Shown here: positions 1 to 7,715 of the stretch, piece by piece
Layout of the letters: the number at the start of each line of letters is the position of its first letter
Position numbering within the stretch: position 1 is the stretch's first letter
From: Eubacterium maltosivorans
GTDB taxonomy: Bacteria; Bacillota; Clostridia; Eubacteriales; Eubacteriaceae
Length of the DNA: 64,000 nucleotides
Assembly: GCF_002441855.2 (NCBI RefSeq)
Contig: NZ_CP029487.1
Coordinates: 1,922,001 to 1,986,000 of the forward strand
Direction: 5' to 3'
Notes under the pieces: model-generated
What the model was told of the DNA's origin: nothing
Seen by the model: the letters and a program-made list of their open reading frames with translations, nothing else
Database searches by the model: none
Made by a program: the position numbers and the translations under genes

Positions 1-769
1 AGCCGTTACCACAGGTATTATACATTCCTATATCAATACTTTCCATGCATCTGCACTCTGATCTCTGTCCTGGGTCTTTCCCCAGACTTATTGGGTATCC
101 CTGTATCTTCTCAAAAATCGCTTTATCGACGCAGCAGGCTTTTTTAATCCCTACTGGTTTTTGACTGTCTGTACAGATTTCCAAGCTAATATGGTATTTC
201 TGAGCAATATCTGCAAATTTACTGATCAGCTCTATTTTCTCCATAACTGTTTTGTCTGTTAGTCCGAGACCACACATATTTTGTCTTGTATCTTCATAGT
301 AATCCAAAAAACTCACAATACAACGCTTCGTATAACCACTTAATTTATTTGACAGTTTCTCAAAATAGTAAAGATGGTATGCTGCGGTATATTTTCCAGT
401 AAAAACAATTGGATTATAACGCCAGATCACTCTGTCATTTCCCAGTTTATCTGACAATCTTTTAAATCCTGGAATTAAAGTATCATTTTTCGAAGGAAGG
501 TATGGCTCAATATCTTTCCCATAAGGATTTACTGTCCAATGAAAATAAAAAGGAAGCGCTCCTAATCTGTTAAGTTTTGGAATCATCGGAACAGCATTTT
601 TAGTCCAGAAAACAATTCCGTCAATGACCTCAGGAGACAGACTGATTTTCGAAATTAGTTTGAAATTAAAAGGACTTCGAACATAAACATATTTCTCTTC
701 CAACCTTTTAATGAACCACTCAGAAAAAAAAGAAGGAATATCTGTCCTCCGGCTGGCACTGATAATCAT
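1..769 (-). CDS. DUF1848 family protein, 3' end outside window
   Basis: The reading frame starts at an ATG preceded by GGAGG and runs off the left edge of the window. The N-terminus reads MIISASRRTDIPSFF, the hallmark of DUF1848 proteins. These are about 300 residues long and end in a cysteine-rich segment; the visible part already shows CRC and a TCGNG stretch near the edge, which may bind metal or an Fe-S cluster. The biochemical role of the family is not established. The gene is host chromosome, transcribed away from the prophage. About 256 residues are visible, so little is missing. Confidence 0.85.
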   Translation of the reverse strand, partial: MIISASRRTDIPSFFSEWFIKRLEEKYVYVRSPFNFKLISKISLSPEVIDGIVFWTKNAVPMIPKLNRLGALPFYFHWTVNPYGKDIEPYLPSKNDTLIPGFKRLSDKLGNDRVIWRYNPIVFTGKYTAAYHLYYFEKLSNKLSGYTKRCIVSFLDYYEDTRQNMCGLGLTDKTVMEKIELISKFADIAQKYHISLEICTDSQKPVGIKKACCVDKAIFEKIQGYPISLGKDPGQRSECRCMESIDIGMYNTCGNG

Positions 770-952
770 AAAAGCCTCCTTCGCACTTGTTTAATTCTTA
801 ATTTCGCTTAAACAAGTTAATTTCATTATAAACAGGATATAAATTATAACAAGACGCTTATGCTCTCCGAATCAATTTTCGATTATCTTACCGCATAAAA
901 CCTATAATCAGCTTAAAACAGACGATTTAAAACTTGAAAGGAGAATAAAAAA

Positions 953-1198
953 ATGCAATACCGAAAATTATCGCCAAATGCTCAAGACTACGCTAAAAAA
1001 TTATATTTAGAATACAGAGACCGTATTAAAGAAAATATACCTGATGAAAAAGCGGCCATTATTAATATTGCCACTGATACACACACACTTGATTATATTG
1101 ATGAATTACAGGGCTTTTTCCATTTTAAGGTAAATAATGACAATGTTATCATCAATCAATTTTTTGTCGATCAGATGACCCGCTTTTGCAAATGGTAA
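953..1198 (+). CDS. hypothetical protein, 81 aa
   Basis: Small acidic-basic soluble protein with no signal peptide or membrane segment. The start is supported by AAAGGAG about ten bases upstream, and a TATAAT lies at 903-908. I do not recognise the family. It is the last host gene before the attachment site and faces the prophage, so its natural downstream neighbour before integration was the convergent tRNA-Ala gene. Confidence 0.6.
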   Translation: MQYRKLSPNAQDYAKKLYLEYRDRIKENIPDEKAAIINIATDTHTLDYIDELQGFFHFKVNNDNVIINQFFVDQMTRFCKW

Positions 1199-1200
1199 TC

Positions 1201-1229
1201 AAAAAATAAAAAAAACCGTCTATGACGGT
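1201..1229 (-). terminator. tRNA-Ala terminator left behind at attL
   Basis: A six-pair stem (ACCGTC/GACGGT, loop TAT) is followed on the minus strand by a T-rich run. It lies just beyond the tRNA 3' end copy, so in the uninfected chromosome it would end the tRNA-Ala transcript. The prophage now separates it from the tRNA. Confidence 0.6.
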
Positions 1230-1241
1230 CCTTAAAATCAA

Positions 1242-1291
1242 AATGGTGGAGACAAGGGGACTTGAACCCCTGACCTTCTGACTGCCAGTCA
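1242..1291 (-). repeat. attL: 3' half of tRNA-Ala(GGC)
   Basis: Fifty bases identical to 42345-42394, covering the tRNA 3' end including CCA, the T arm, variable loop and the anticodon arm. Identity stops at 1292, where phage sequence begins. Only the 3' part of the tRNA is present, so this copy is not a functional gene. Confidence 0.95.
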
Positions 1292-1300
1292 ATATTAAAT

Positions 1301-1347
1301 GGCCTAAAATAGCGGGTTTGAATGTATGGTACGACAAAGTACGACAA
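1301..1347. promoter_or_regulatory. integrase arm-type sites, left arm
   Basis: Two copies of GTACGACAA (1329-1337 and 1339-1347), ten bases apart, follow a CCTAAAATAGCGG element (1303-1315). The same nonamer and the same 13-mer occur inside the right end of the prophage. Paired repeats flanking the core on both sides are typical of arm-binding sites for the N-terminal domain of a tyrosine integrase. Confidence 0.6.
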
Positions 1348-1504
1348 GCAAGGTACAATATCATTTTTTAAAGGCTGGATTTTTTCGGCCTTTTTTTCTT
1401 TTTTCTTCTATAATATATAATAGTAGCAACTCTTTTATTTGTATAAGACAATATAAATTTATTAGGGCTATCACGGTCTAACTGTAAAATATAAACAGCC
1501 CAAA

Positions 1505-1533
1505 TTGTTCTTATGGTCACAATATGTTACAAT
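1505..1533 (+). promoter_or_regulatory. promoter of the small toxin-like gene
   Basis: TTGTTC and TACAAT are separated by 17 bases. Transcription would start near 1540 and give a leader of about 65 bases before the toxin start. Confidence 0.6.
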
Positions 1534-1606
1534 ATATTTTACAGGGGCATCCGGCCCTTGTGGCACTGGCGCGGTCAAATCCAGCCCCAGAAATGGGGTG
1601 AGGCTT

Positions 1607-1687
1607 ATGGATAGTAATCAGCTAATCTTGATTTTAATCATGATTGGGTTTATTCTTGAGCTTATTAAAAATGGAAAAGACCGCTAA
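1607..1687 (+). CDS. small hydrophobic toxin-like peptide (type I TA), 26 aa
   Basis: The peptide has a short polar N-terminus, a single membrane helix of about 16 residues rich in Ile and Leu, and a charged tail ending KNGKDR. This is the layout of Fst and TxpA/Hol_Tox-like type I toxins. GGTGAGG sits a few bases before the ATG. An upstream in-frame extension to 1505 overlaps the promoter and is rejected. The 3' end runs into an 8-bp hairpin and then a terminator, with an opposing promoter downstream, the standard type I geometry. It lies at the prophage edge between the lysis genes and attL, where such loci are often found. Confidence 0.6.
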   Translation: MDSNQLILILIMIGFILELIKNGKDR

Positions 1688-1760
1688 CGCCTAACCACAA
1701 ACGCATAGCGGTCTAACACCTAAAACTTAGGGGCTGGCCGTTGCCGGTGTCCCTGTTTCT
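1679..1760 (-). ncRNA. candidate antisense antitoxin RNA
   Basis: On the minus strand an extended -10 (TG-A-TATAAT, 1767-1774) would start a transcript near 1760 that runs back across the terminator and 3' end of the toxin mRNA. The overlapped part contains an 8-bp perfect hairpin (1679-1686 with 1706-1713), suitable for kissing interactions. The -35 is weak and the 3' end is unknown. Between about 1780 and 1904 I see nothing else. Confidence 0.4.
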
Positions 1761-1765
1761 TTTTA
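1729..1765 (+). terminator. terminator of the toxin transcript
   Basis: AGGG...CCCT enclosing GGC...GCC, followed by a T-rich run. It lies after the toxin stop and overlaps the presumed antisense RNA. Confidence 0.55.
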
Positions 1766-1904
1766 TATTATATCACATTTTCACTATTTTTCCTTAAGTT
1801 CTAAAGTACCTGACCGAAGGTCAGCTTGAATACACGAGATTTATATGAGAAACCCTAAACAAACGGTTATTTCTTGCCGTTTTATCGCGAGATTTTCTTG
1901 AGAA

Positions 1905-2585
1905 TTAATCCCCAACGGTATCCCGTGGCCACAGCTGCACATGTACAAATTGGCTGGAATAATACCGGATCACGCCTGGGATTCCAACGGCCAGGGCGGC
2001 ATTTGCCACCTCATCCACTGAATGTCCGGAGCAGTACAGGTCACAAGCTTCTCCGTCCATATGCAGGCTGTCTGGAACGCCGCCATCTTTGGCGTTCTGG
2101 TAAGCGCAACGGAAACCAGAGGTAATGGTCACTGGATCGCCCAGGTAGTCCCGAAGCTTCTGGATCATGACTTTTAATTCTGGTTTGATGTCCCCGCCGC
2201 ACCCGCACTCGCACTTGAACTCATCGGGTCCGAAGTTTGGCAAATCGGTCACATCTATAACAGGCTGGGCCTCTACATCCATCAGGTGAAGGAATACTTC
2301 CCGGCCTGCGATCCGGTCCACCCCCAGGCCGTTGTCACCCTGGTAGCTTTCCACGCAGTTCCCCAGGCCGCCGCCAAAGACTCCCGGACACTCGACACCG
2401 CCCGGATCATACCCCTTAAGCAGCAGTAGAATTTCCAGAGCGGTGACCATGTACTGGGTTTCACCTTCTCGGACGTTGTGGCTGCCAAAGGTGGTATTGC
2501 TGGCGCTGCCCCAGATGCCATCCACCTCCAGACCTGCGCCGTAATCCAGGTTGACGAAGTATCCATGTTGTTGAAAAAAAGACAC
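1905..2585 (-). pseudogene. peptidoglycan endopeptidase (M15) lysin, 5'-truncated
   Basis: The C-terminal half is a zinc peptidase of the M15_3/DD-carboxypeptidase type: SLHMDGEACD supplies His175 and Asp182, and FVHVQLW the last zinc histidine (about 215). The first 100 residues resemble a peptidoglycan-binding domain that begins abruptly at its second half. The only upstream start is a GTG buried in the T-run of the preceding gene's terminator, with no ribosome binding site. I infer that the original 5' end was lost when the AT-rich cargo to the right arrived. An internal Met47 could still start a short product. The intact GH25 lysin nearby probably does the lysis work. Confidence 0.65.
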
Positions 2586-2602
2586 GCTACAAAACGTGTC
2601 TT
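2574..2602 (-). terminator. terminator of the 286-aa cargo gene
   Basis: Perfect stem GACACG/CGTGTC flanked by A/T pairs and followed on the minus strand by seven T. The truncated lysin frame starts inside it. Confidence 0.85.
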
Positions 2603-2657
2603 AGCTAATATCAGGTTCAATATGGATGATTGCCGCTAAAATTCATACTGTTATAAT

Positions 2658-3518
2658 TTAATTTGGCTTTGCTATAAACATAGGATATTCCATTTCTGAT
2701 AATGAATCAAAGATTTTGCATTTGAATAAAAGCCAATGACTTATCTCTTTTTCTGAAGTAACGTTAAAGTTTACGTTATTAAGTGTAATAGGATAAATAT
2801 CATTAACTTTCTCGCCTAAAGAAGCATCCTCGTAAGTAATATCTGAATTCTCATTTACATAAACATTTTTAAAATTTATATCTGATATCTGACCATATTT
2901 TTCTACATGACTTTTACTTGCGTTTACATACAAATGAAAAGTCAATGAGTCTCCAGGTTTTATTGATTGTATTTCATTTTCATCGAAACTAACTACTACA
3001 ATAGGCCTTGGCTTTATGGAAAACGTTACATCTGCCTTTTTTACAGTTATTTTGTATTTAGAGTCAAAGTTTGCTAATAAATCTATGCTATTATTGTTGT
3101 AATCATTAGAATCAAAACGACTTGTTACACCATATAGAGTTACTTGTACTTTTTCTTCATCAATAAAATTATAAGCTATATGAGAATAATTAAATCCTTT
3201 TGTATGTATTTTAAGAACTTCATTGGGATCCGTTTCTATAACTTTTTGAAGTTTTTTAGGATATTTTACTTCATATACTATTTCTCTACCTTCCTCTATT
3301 GTTGTTACATTTGGAGACGAGATAGAAATCTCAATTTCCTTGTTACTGTTTATCAACAAAAACGCAAGTAATACAAAGCTACTACAAGCTGCAATCCATG
3401 CAATAATCCATTTTAGACGCTTGATCTTTTTTGATCTAATTTCCAATGGAAGAAATCCAATAATTGTAATTAAACAACTAATAATTGTAACTATAATACT
3501 AATCTGTTCATTTGACAT
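2658..3518 (-). CDS. hypothetical membrane-anchored protein, 286 aa
   Basis: Two hydrophobic helices (about residues 5-25 and 37-57) are followed by about 225 residues rich in alternating polar and hydrophobic positions, suggesting a beta-sandwich domain outside the membrane. I do not recognise the family. AGGGGGG precedes the ATG. It has its own consensus promoter and terminator, so it can be expressed from the lysogen independently of the late operon. Base composition is much more AT-rich than the structural genes. With the acyltransferase next to it, this looks like lysogenic conversion or immunity cargo. Confidence 0.7.
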   Translation of the reverse strand: MSNEQISIIVTIISCLITIIGFLPLEIRSKKIKRLKWIIAWIAACSSFVLLAFLLINSNKEIEISISSPNVTTIEEGREIVYEVKYPKKLQKVIETDPNEVLKIHTKGFNYSHIAYNFIDEEKVQVTLYGVTSRFDSNDYNNNSIDLLANFDSKYKITVKKADVTFSIKPRPIVVVSFDENEIQSIKPGDSLTFHLYVNASKSHVEKYGQISDINFKNVYVNENSDITYEDASLGEKVNDIYPITLNNVNFNVTSEKEISHWLLFKCKIFDSLSEMEYPMFIAKPN

Positions 3519-3543
3519 ACTTTACACCCCCCTATTTTATCAC

Positions 3544-3572
3544 ATAATACGTTATTATATATATAAAGTCAA
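3544..3572 (-). promoter_or_regulatory. consensus promoter of the 286-aa cargo gene
   Basis: TTGACT, 17-base spacer, TATTAT on the minus strand, about 25 bases before the AGGGGGG ribosome binding site. It gives the cargo gene transcription that does not depend on the phage late promoter. Confidence 0.75.
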
Positions 3573-3617
3573 TACTTTATATAATTTTTTTAGTTGTTTA
3601 ATTTTTTGCGCAAAGAT

Positions 3618-3648
3618 AAAAAAAACTCCCGATCCAAAGGACCGAGAG
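3618..3648 (-). terminator. terminator of the acyltransferase gene
   Basis: A ten-pair stem with a TTT loop is followed on the minus strand by eight T. It ends the acyltransferase transcript and insulates the downstream cargo promoter. Confidence 0.85.
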
Positions 3649-3773
3649 CTCTAAAAAAGGAAAAGTTGGGGAGATTGAGTATGTTACTCAATTAAGTAAG
3701 AGGTATGCTGTTCTGGTAGATTTATACCCGGCAATAAAAATTTAAAACAAAAAACACTGGTCAAAATTAAAAC

Positions 3774-4781
3774 CTATATCTCAATACGTTTTTTTCTTAA
3801 TTCCATAAATTTGTTAAACCCAATACTAGCTATTAAAGATAAAAGGAAAATAAAAATAGCTCCAAATTTATAAATTATTTGAAATTTCACCAAAAAAAGA
3901 TTAAAAAGAATTATAAAAAAATAATGTATAATATAAATATCGGTTGAGTACATCTTTCCAATTATACAGGGATATTTAAAATCAAATATGCTAGGGTGCA
4001 TGATCGAAATGATAAAAAATTCTAGTCCCCATAGGATTGAACTAAAATAAAAACTAAATGATGTACCAAAGACTTTGTATTCATTTATTGTTAGCACTAA
4101 AAGAATAACTACCATGACAATAAGCAACGGCATGTATTTTTTATATTTTTCTCTGCTTTTTAAATTTGCTCTCAACATATTTCCAAGCATAAAAAACGGC
4201 AAACCCGTTAACAAAAAATTCCGGTAATATACCTCATTTATATTAATTACTTTTTTGAATTGTAGGTACTCAACAATCAGAACAATCCCCAAAATCACAG
4301 GTGTCAAAACATAAAAAATCTTATGTAAATTATGCTTAAGAATAATTTTATATATTATATATACATAAAGTATTGCGAATAAATACCAGATACTCCCAAC
4401 GCCTATAATAGGAGTTGTCCAATTAAAAACAAATAAATATATATAACTTTTTACATTTAAAAAATAAGTGTTTACCCAGATCGGAAATGAACCTTCATAT
4501 AATTTTACACTTATATTCACAAAGAAATAAAAGAAAAAACTAATCGCTGTCAAAAATAGCACCTTTTTAATTCGCCTATTTATAACAATAATTCCCTTGT
4601 CTTTATTTTCAAAAAAACTAAAATAGCCAGATATCATAAAGAAAAAAGGGACAGCAAATCTTGAGAATACAAAAAATAATTCTCCAAATTTGCCAGGTAA
4701 ACGAAAATGAATTGTAACAACGCAAAAACATGCCAAAGCTTTAAAAAAGAATAAACTTTTATTTTCAGATTTATCCATCAT
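3774..4781 (-). CDS. acyltransferase family 3 membrane protein
   Basis: This is an integral membrane protein of about ten helices. It starts with FFFKALACFCVVTIHF, where the His is the conserved catalytic histidine of the Acyl_transf_3 (OafA/NodX/WecH) family. Such enzymes transfer acetyl or other acyl groups to sugars of surface polysaccharides. The 335-residue length matches single-domain members. AGAGGG precedes tandem ATGs, and either could start the protein. It is very AT-rich, lies after the lysis genes, and has its own terminator, which points to serotype-converting cargo that alters the host envelope. The substrate cannot be told from sequence. Confidence 0.88.
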   Translation of the reverse strand: MMDKSENKSLFFFKALACFCVVTIHFRLPGKFGELFFVFSRFAVPFFFMISGYFSFFENKDKGIIVINRRIKKVLFLTAISFFFYFFVNISVKLYEGSFPIWVNTYFLNVKSYIYLFVFNWTTPIIGVGSIWYLFAILYVYIIYKIILKHNLHKIFYVLTPVILGIVLIVEYLQFKKVININEVYYRNFLLTGLPFFMLGNMLRANLKSREKYKKYMPLLIVMVVILLVLTINEYKVFGTSFSFYFSSILWGLEFFIISIMHPSIFDFKYPCIIGKMYSTDIYIIHYFFIILFNLFLVKFQIIYKFGAIFIFLLSLIASIGFNKFMELRKKRIEI

Positions 4782-4843
4782 ACCCTCTTAGTATTTTTTA
4801 AATTATAGATTAAATCTTACTATAAAAAGAAACATAAATCAAT

Positions 4844-4874
4844 AAAAAAGAGGCCAACCCAAAAGGCTGACCTT
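4844..4874 (-). terminator. terminator after the GH25 lysin, end of the late operon
   Basis: A nine-pair stem with G-U pairs, a TTTT loop, and a T6 tail on the minus strand, just after the lysin stop. It separates the late operon from the cargo genes. Confidence 0.75.
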
Positions 4875-4880
4875 CCAATA

Positions 4881-5861
4881 CTAATTAATTCTGATTGTAT
4901 CCCCAGCATAAATCAAATCCGGGTTTTCAATCCCATTTAATATGGTTAGATGACTTACACTGGTGCCAAACCTTCCAGCAATACCAGAAAGCGTATCGCC
5001 GCTCTGAATCGTATAAGTCTGCCCATTGCCAGACGCCACCCCATCGATCACAATCACATCACCCGGATAAATCAAATCCGGATCAGTGATGCCGTTGATC
5101 GCCGCTAAATGCTGGTAGGTGGTTCCGTATCGGTCCGCAATACCGGATAGGGTATCTCCACTCTGAACAATATAGGTAGTCGTATTCTGGGCGTTTTCCT
5201 GCGCTTCTGGTGCCGGTGCTGGCTGTGGCTGTGGTGCTACACCCGTTCCCCCACCTGCGTAAGCGTCCCAGGCAGCGTGATCGCCGTAAAAGACGTTTAA
5301 GTCTAAGGGATCACCCCAACCAGGTAGATAGCCGCTGGAAGTGTACTGTAGCATGGCGGCATCCGCCCAATCCGAAATGGGGTACATGGGCGCGTCCGGC
5401 CAGTAGCCATCGCAGCTGTCGGTACTGTAATAGGCCACCCACAAGCCATAATCTCCCGCTACAACGGCGCTCCAATCCCACTCGTTGACCACGGATCCGG
5501 ACATGTAAATCATGGGCTTAATACCCGTCCGGGCCTGTACTCTGTCCAAGAACTCTTTGGCGTATCCCGGCCCGCGAGTAACCGTATGGGTTTCCCAGTC
5601 CAAAACAAGAACCGCTTCCCCGATATAGCCAGCCACATTGTCCACAAAGAAATCTGCTTCAGCTGTCCCAGAGCTGTTCCCGTCCGCGAAGTGGTACACC
5701 CCCAGCTTTTTACCGGCCGCTTTGGCCTGCTGGTAAGCGCGGTCACAGTCGCCATTCACATAGTCAAGCCCTTCCGTGGCTTTTACAATCACAAAATCCG
5801 CAGGGATGACCGCCGTGTCAATCCCTCGCTGCCATGCGCTGATATCAATACCGTTTAACAT
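4881..5861 (-). CDS. endolysin: GH25 muramidase with two LysM repeats
   Basis: The N-terminal 200 residues are a glycoside hydrolase 25 barrel: GIDISAWQ provides Asp6, and LVLDWE provides Asp88 and Glu90, the catalytic acids that cut MurNAc-GlcNAc bonds. A Pro/Ala/Gln linker (about 207-226) leads to two LysM domains (about 229-272 and 282-325) that bind peptidoglycan. There is no signal peptide, so export depends on the holin immediately upstream. The gene is complete and is probably the working lysin of this phage. Confidence 0.95.
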   Translation of the reverse strand: MLNGIDISAWQRGIDTAVIPADFVIVKATEGLDYVNGDCDRAYQQAKAAGKKLGVYHFADGNSSGTAEADFFVDNVAGYIGEAVLVLDWETHTVTRGPGYAKEFLDRVQARTGIKPMIYMSGSVVNEWDWSAVVAGDYGLWVAYYSTDSCDGYWPDAPMYPISDWADAAMLQYTSSGYLPGWGDPLDLNVFYGDHAAWDAYAGGGTGVAPQPQPAPAPEAQENAQNTTTYIVQSGDTLSGIADRYGTTYQHLAAINGITDPDLIYPGDVIVIDGVASGNGQTYTIQSGDTLSGIAGRFGTSVSHLTILNGIENPDLIYAGDTIRIN

Positions 5862-5862
5862 T

Positions 5863-6144
5863 TTATTTTTCCTCCTTATTTTCTAATACATCTTTGGCTG
5901 TTTCCTGAATACTCATTTTTGCCAGACTGACGCCACTATCCGCCGTTTTTGGCGTGGTCGGGTCTACCAACACCCCCCAAGCCGCCAGAAGCATCAATAC
6001 TGCATTAAACGCGTCCTGGATCGGGCCAAAGTCAATGGTCAAGCCAAACAGCGGCACAACGCTTTGCCCGAAAACAACCAAGGCCGACAACATGCCAGCC
6101 CAAAACGGTAAACTCTTTAATCGTATTTTCCAGTTAATGTTCAT
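5863..6144 (-). CDS. phage holin, phi LC3 type
   Basis: The 93-residue product starts [10 protein letters not shown] and has two membrane segments (about 12-32 and 45-60) followed by a charged tail, as in the phage_holin_1/phi LC3 family. It forms the membrane lesion that releases the lysin. I chose the ATG with GGAGG before it; a longer frame to 6264 lies entirely within the upstream gene. It overlaps that gene by 11 bases and ends one base before the lysin start. Confidence 0.88.
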   Translation of the reverse strand: MNINWKIRLKSLPFWAGMLSALVVFGQSVVPLFGLTIDFGPIQDAFNAVLMLLAAWGVLVDPTTPKTADSGVSLAKMSIQETAKDVLENKEEK

Positions 6145-6397
6145 TCTCTTTTTCCTCCAGTTTTGTAATGCGCTTGTCATGATCGACAAACTTATCATCA
6201 TGTTCCTCCAGCCATTCAAACATGCGTTGATGGCTTTTGCTGTTGGACTCTTTAAAGTCATCAATAAATTTCCGTAGCTCCTTCAGTGTCACGTTTAACT
6301 CTGTCGTGCTTTTCGCGTAGCTGTAGGCGATCCCGACAAAAATTGCAACAAAGCTTACCAGCGCTGCGATGATGCCGAAAACCTGCCACTCGGTCAT
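6134..6397 (-). CDS. small membrane protein with coiled coil, XhlA-like
   Basis: One N-terminal membrane helix (about residues 6-27) is followed by a long charged coiled coil (LKELRKFIDDFKES onward). Proteins of this form (haemolysin XhlA-like) sit next to holins in Firmicute phages and assist or regulate lysis. AAAGGAGG precedes the ATG. The link to XhlA rests on topology and position, not on a diagnostic motif. Confidence 0.65.
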   Translation of the reverse strand: MTEWQVFGIIAALVSFVAIFVGIAYSYAKSTTELNVTLKELRKFIDDFKESNSKSHQRMFEWLEEHDDKFVDHDKRITKLEEKENEH

Positions 6398-6423
6398 TGG
6401 CCCTTACCTCCTTTCTGCATATT

Positions 6424-6442
6424 AAAAGGGCCTCCCGGCCCC
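6424..6442 (-). terminator. hairpin between tail and lysis genes
   Basis: GGGCC/GGCCC stem with a short T4 tail on the minus strand. It is likely a partial terminator that lowers lysis gene expression relative to the tail genes. Confidence 0.55.
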
Positions 6443-6446
6443 ACTG

Positions 6447-6854
6447 TTAAACTCTGTAAATTAAGGTGCCACGCGGTGTGGTAGCCCCTTCTTTTCCCCA
6501 ACCATAAACCTTGCCATCGGGATCAATGCGGATCTGTATCCAACCGTAGACACCGCCAACACCAGCATTAAAAACTTGAAGGCTTGGGCGGTACTTTTCA
6601 GGGACGGTAAAGTAATGGTTATGCTCCTGAGCAGGCTTTGCGTTGATCGCACGAAGGTCAAAATTAATGACACAAACACCCAGAGGTTTAATCATAAAAG
6701 CGTCATAGACCAAGGTATCCGATGAAACGGCTTTTGTGACACTGAAAGATTCCAGTTCCAGACCTGCTACCATTGAGGCGTTGGTTTTCGGATTCTGCTC
6801 TGTCCAGTCTCCGTTTGTCTGTTTTTCATATTCGGTGTACTGTTTAACTGGCAT
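6447..6854 (-). CDS. tail-associated protein sharing the C-terminal module of the tail protein
   Basis: The last 80 residues of this 135-residue protein align with the C-terminus of the large tail protein at 7716. Both carry the signature AGVGGVYGW, a YRP motif about 12 residues before it, and an RGT-(I/L)-(I/L)-Y end. The first half has no clear homologue. I infer a receptor-binding or fibre tip module present twice in the virion. The start is supported by GGAGG. Confidence 0.7.
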   Translation of the reverse strand: MPVKQYTEYEKQTNGDWTEQNPKTNASMVAGLELESFSVTKAVSSDTLVYDAFMIKPLGVCVINFDLRAINAKPAQEHNHYFTVPEKYRPSLQVFNAGVGGVYGWIQIRIDPDGKVYGWGKEGATTPRGTLIYRV

Positions 6855-6857
6855 CTT

Positions 6858-7193
6858 TTATTCCTCCAGCATGAATTCAAGGGCCTGGAACACTTCCAGG
6901 CTTAAGTCATGGGTGGCTGTTTCTAAAATGGCTTCTGGTACGGTATGGATGGGCACATCACTTTCAATGCTCAATAGATCAATAAGCTCTTTCTGATAAG
7001 TATCCCCACCATCTGGGTACTCTTCCTGAAGCTTGGTGAATTCCTCAAAATAGCAGTCATATTCTTTAATAAAGGCCTTTCTGTTTTTATTTAGAGCATA
7101 TGAAGCCTTTGCGGGTAAACGCACGTCGATAATCTCACTGATCTGGTTGATATGGTTGATGATTTCCTGGTTGGTCATTTTGATAGTATTCAT
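6858..7193 (-). CDS. phage protein, DUF1617-like
   Basis: This is a 111-residue, largely helical acidic protein. The TNQEIINHINQISEI start and the RKAFIKEYDCYFEEF heptads resemble DUF1617 proteins found between tail fibre and lysis genes of Firmicute siphophages. Their function is unknown. The ribosome binding site overlaps the end of the preceding gene, so translation is probably coupled. Confidence 0.5.
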   Translation of the reverse strand: MNTIKMTNQEIINHINQISEIIDVRLPAKASYALNKNRKAFIKEYDCYFEEFTKLQEEYPDGGDTYQKELIDLLSIESDVPIHTVPEAILETATHDLSLEVFQALEFMLEE

Positions 7194-7453
7194 TATTCTG
7201 TAACCTCCTGACTATTGTTTTTCTCTGCGATCATTTCATCCTGGATATTATATGCGTATGTTTCAAAGTCCGCCTGGTCTTTCATGACCTGCATCCGATT
7301 GATTTTGTAGAGCTCCTGGTTTAAAATAGAGCGCCCCATATCCATTGTTTCTGGAGCATCGCTGTTAATATTGGCATAAAACTGACAGACACGGTCTTCT
7401 CCGATTTTTGAATACTCAACAAGGTTAATGGTTCTACTTCTTCCTTCTAACAT
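7193..7453 (-). CDS. hypothetical phage protein, paralogue of the next gene
   Basis: An 86-residue soluble protein. It shares with the adjacent 82-residue product the pattern C-(Q/K)-FYA, (M/I)GR-(S/N)-I, ELYK-x-NR, DQA-(D/S)-FE and QD. The two genes are one base apart and clearly arose by tandem duplication. Function is unknown; the position suggests a tail or fibre accessory. The final NSQEVTE tail is unique to this copy. Confidence 0.65.
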   Translation of the reverse strand: MLEGRSRTINLVEYSKIGEDRVCQFYANINSDAPETMDMGRSILNQELYKINRMQVMKDQADFETYAYNIQDEMIAEKNNSQEVTE

Positions 7454-7454
7454 T

Positions 7455-7703
7455 TTAGTTTTCCTCCTGGTTTAATAATTGATCCTGAAAAGCAAAGACT
7501 TCGTTCTCGAAGCTTGCCTGGTCGTTGATTGCTGTTTCTCTGTTTTCTTTATAGAGTTCTGTGTCCATAATATTCCGCCCGATCTCCATCTCTTTTGGTG
7601 TGTTTTTATGCAGAATCGCATAAAACTTGCACATAGGATCACCTCTTTCGGAAAGGGAAAAATCGGTGATTTCATAGCGGATATCTTTAATGCCTCTTGC
7701 CAT
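7455..7703 (-). CDS. hypothetical phage protein, paralogue of the previous gene
   Basis: An 82-residue protein homologous to the neighbouring 86-residue one (shared CKFYA, GRNI, ELYKENR and DQASFE). GGAGGAG lies before the ATG. No known domain is recognised. Confidence 0.65.
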   Translation of the reverse strand: MARGIKDIRYEITDFSLSERGDPMCKFYAILHKNTPKEMEIGRNIMDTELYKENRETAINDQASFENEVFAFQDQLLNQEEN

Positions 7704-7715
7704 TTGCTCCTCCTG

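Noticed and set aside
1242-1291. Second tRNA-Ala gene at the left end
   Set aside because: Only the 3' part is present; the acceptor 5' strand and D arm are absent.
2282-2620. Frame giving a 112-residue protein across the M15 lysin start
   Set aside because: It has no recognisable domain and overlaps the conserved lysin frame. It could be read as a lysin frameshift, but the lysin frame itself is unbroken to its start.
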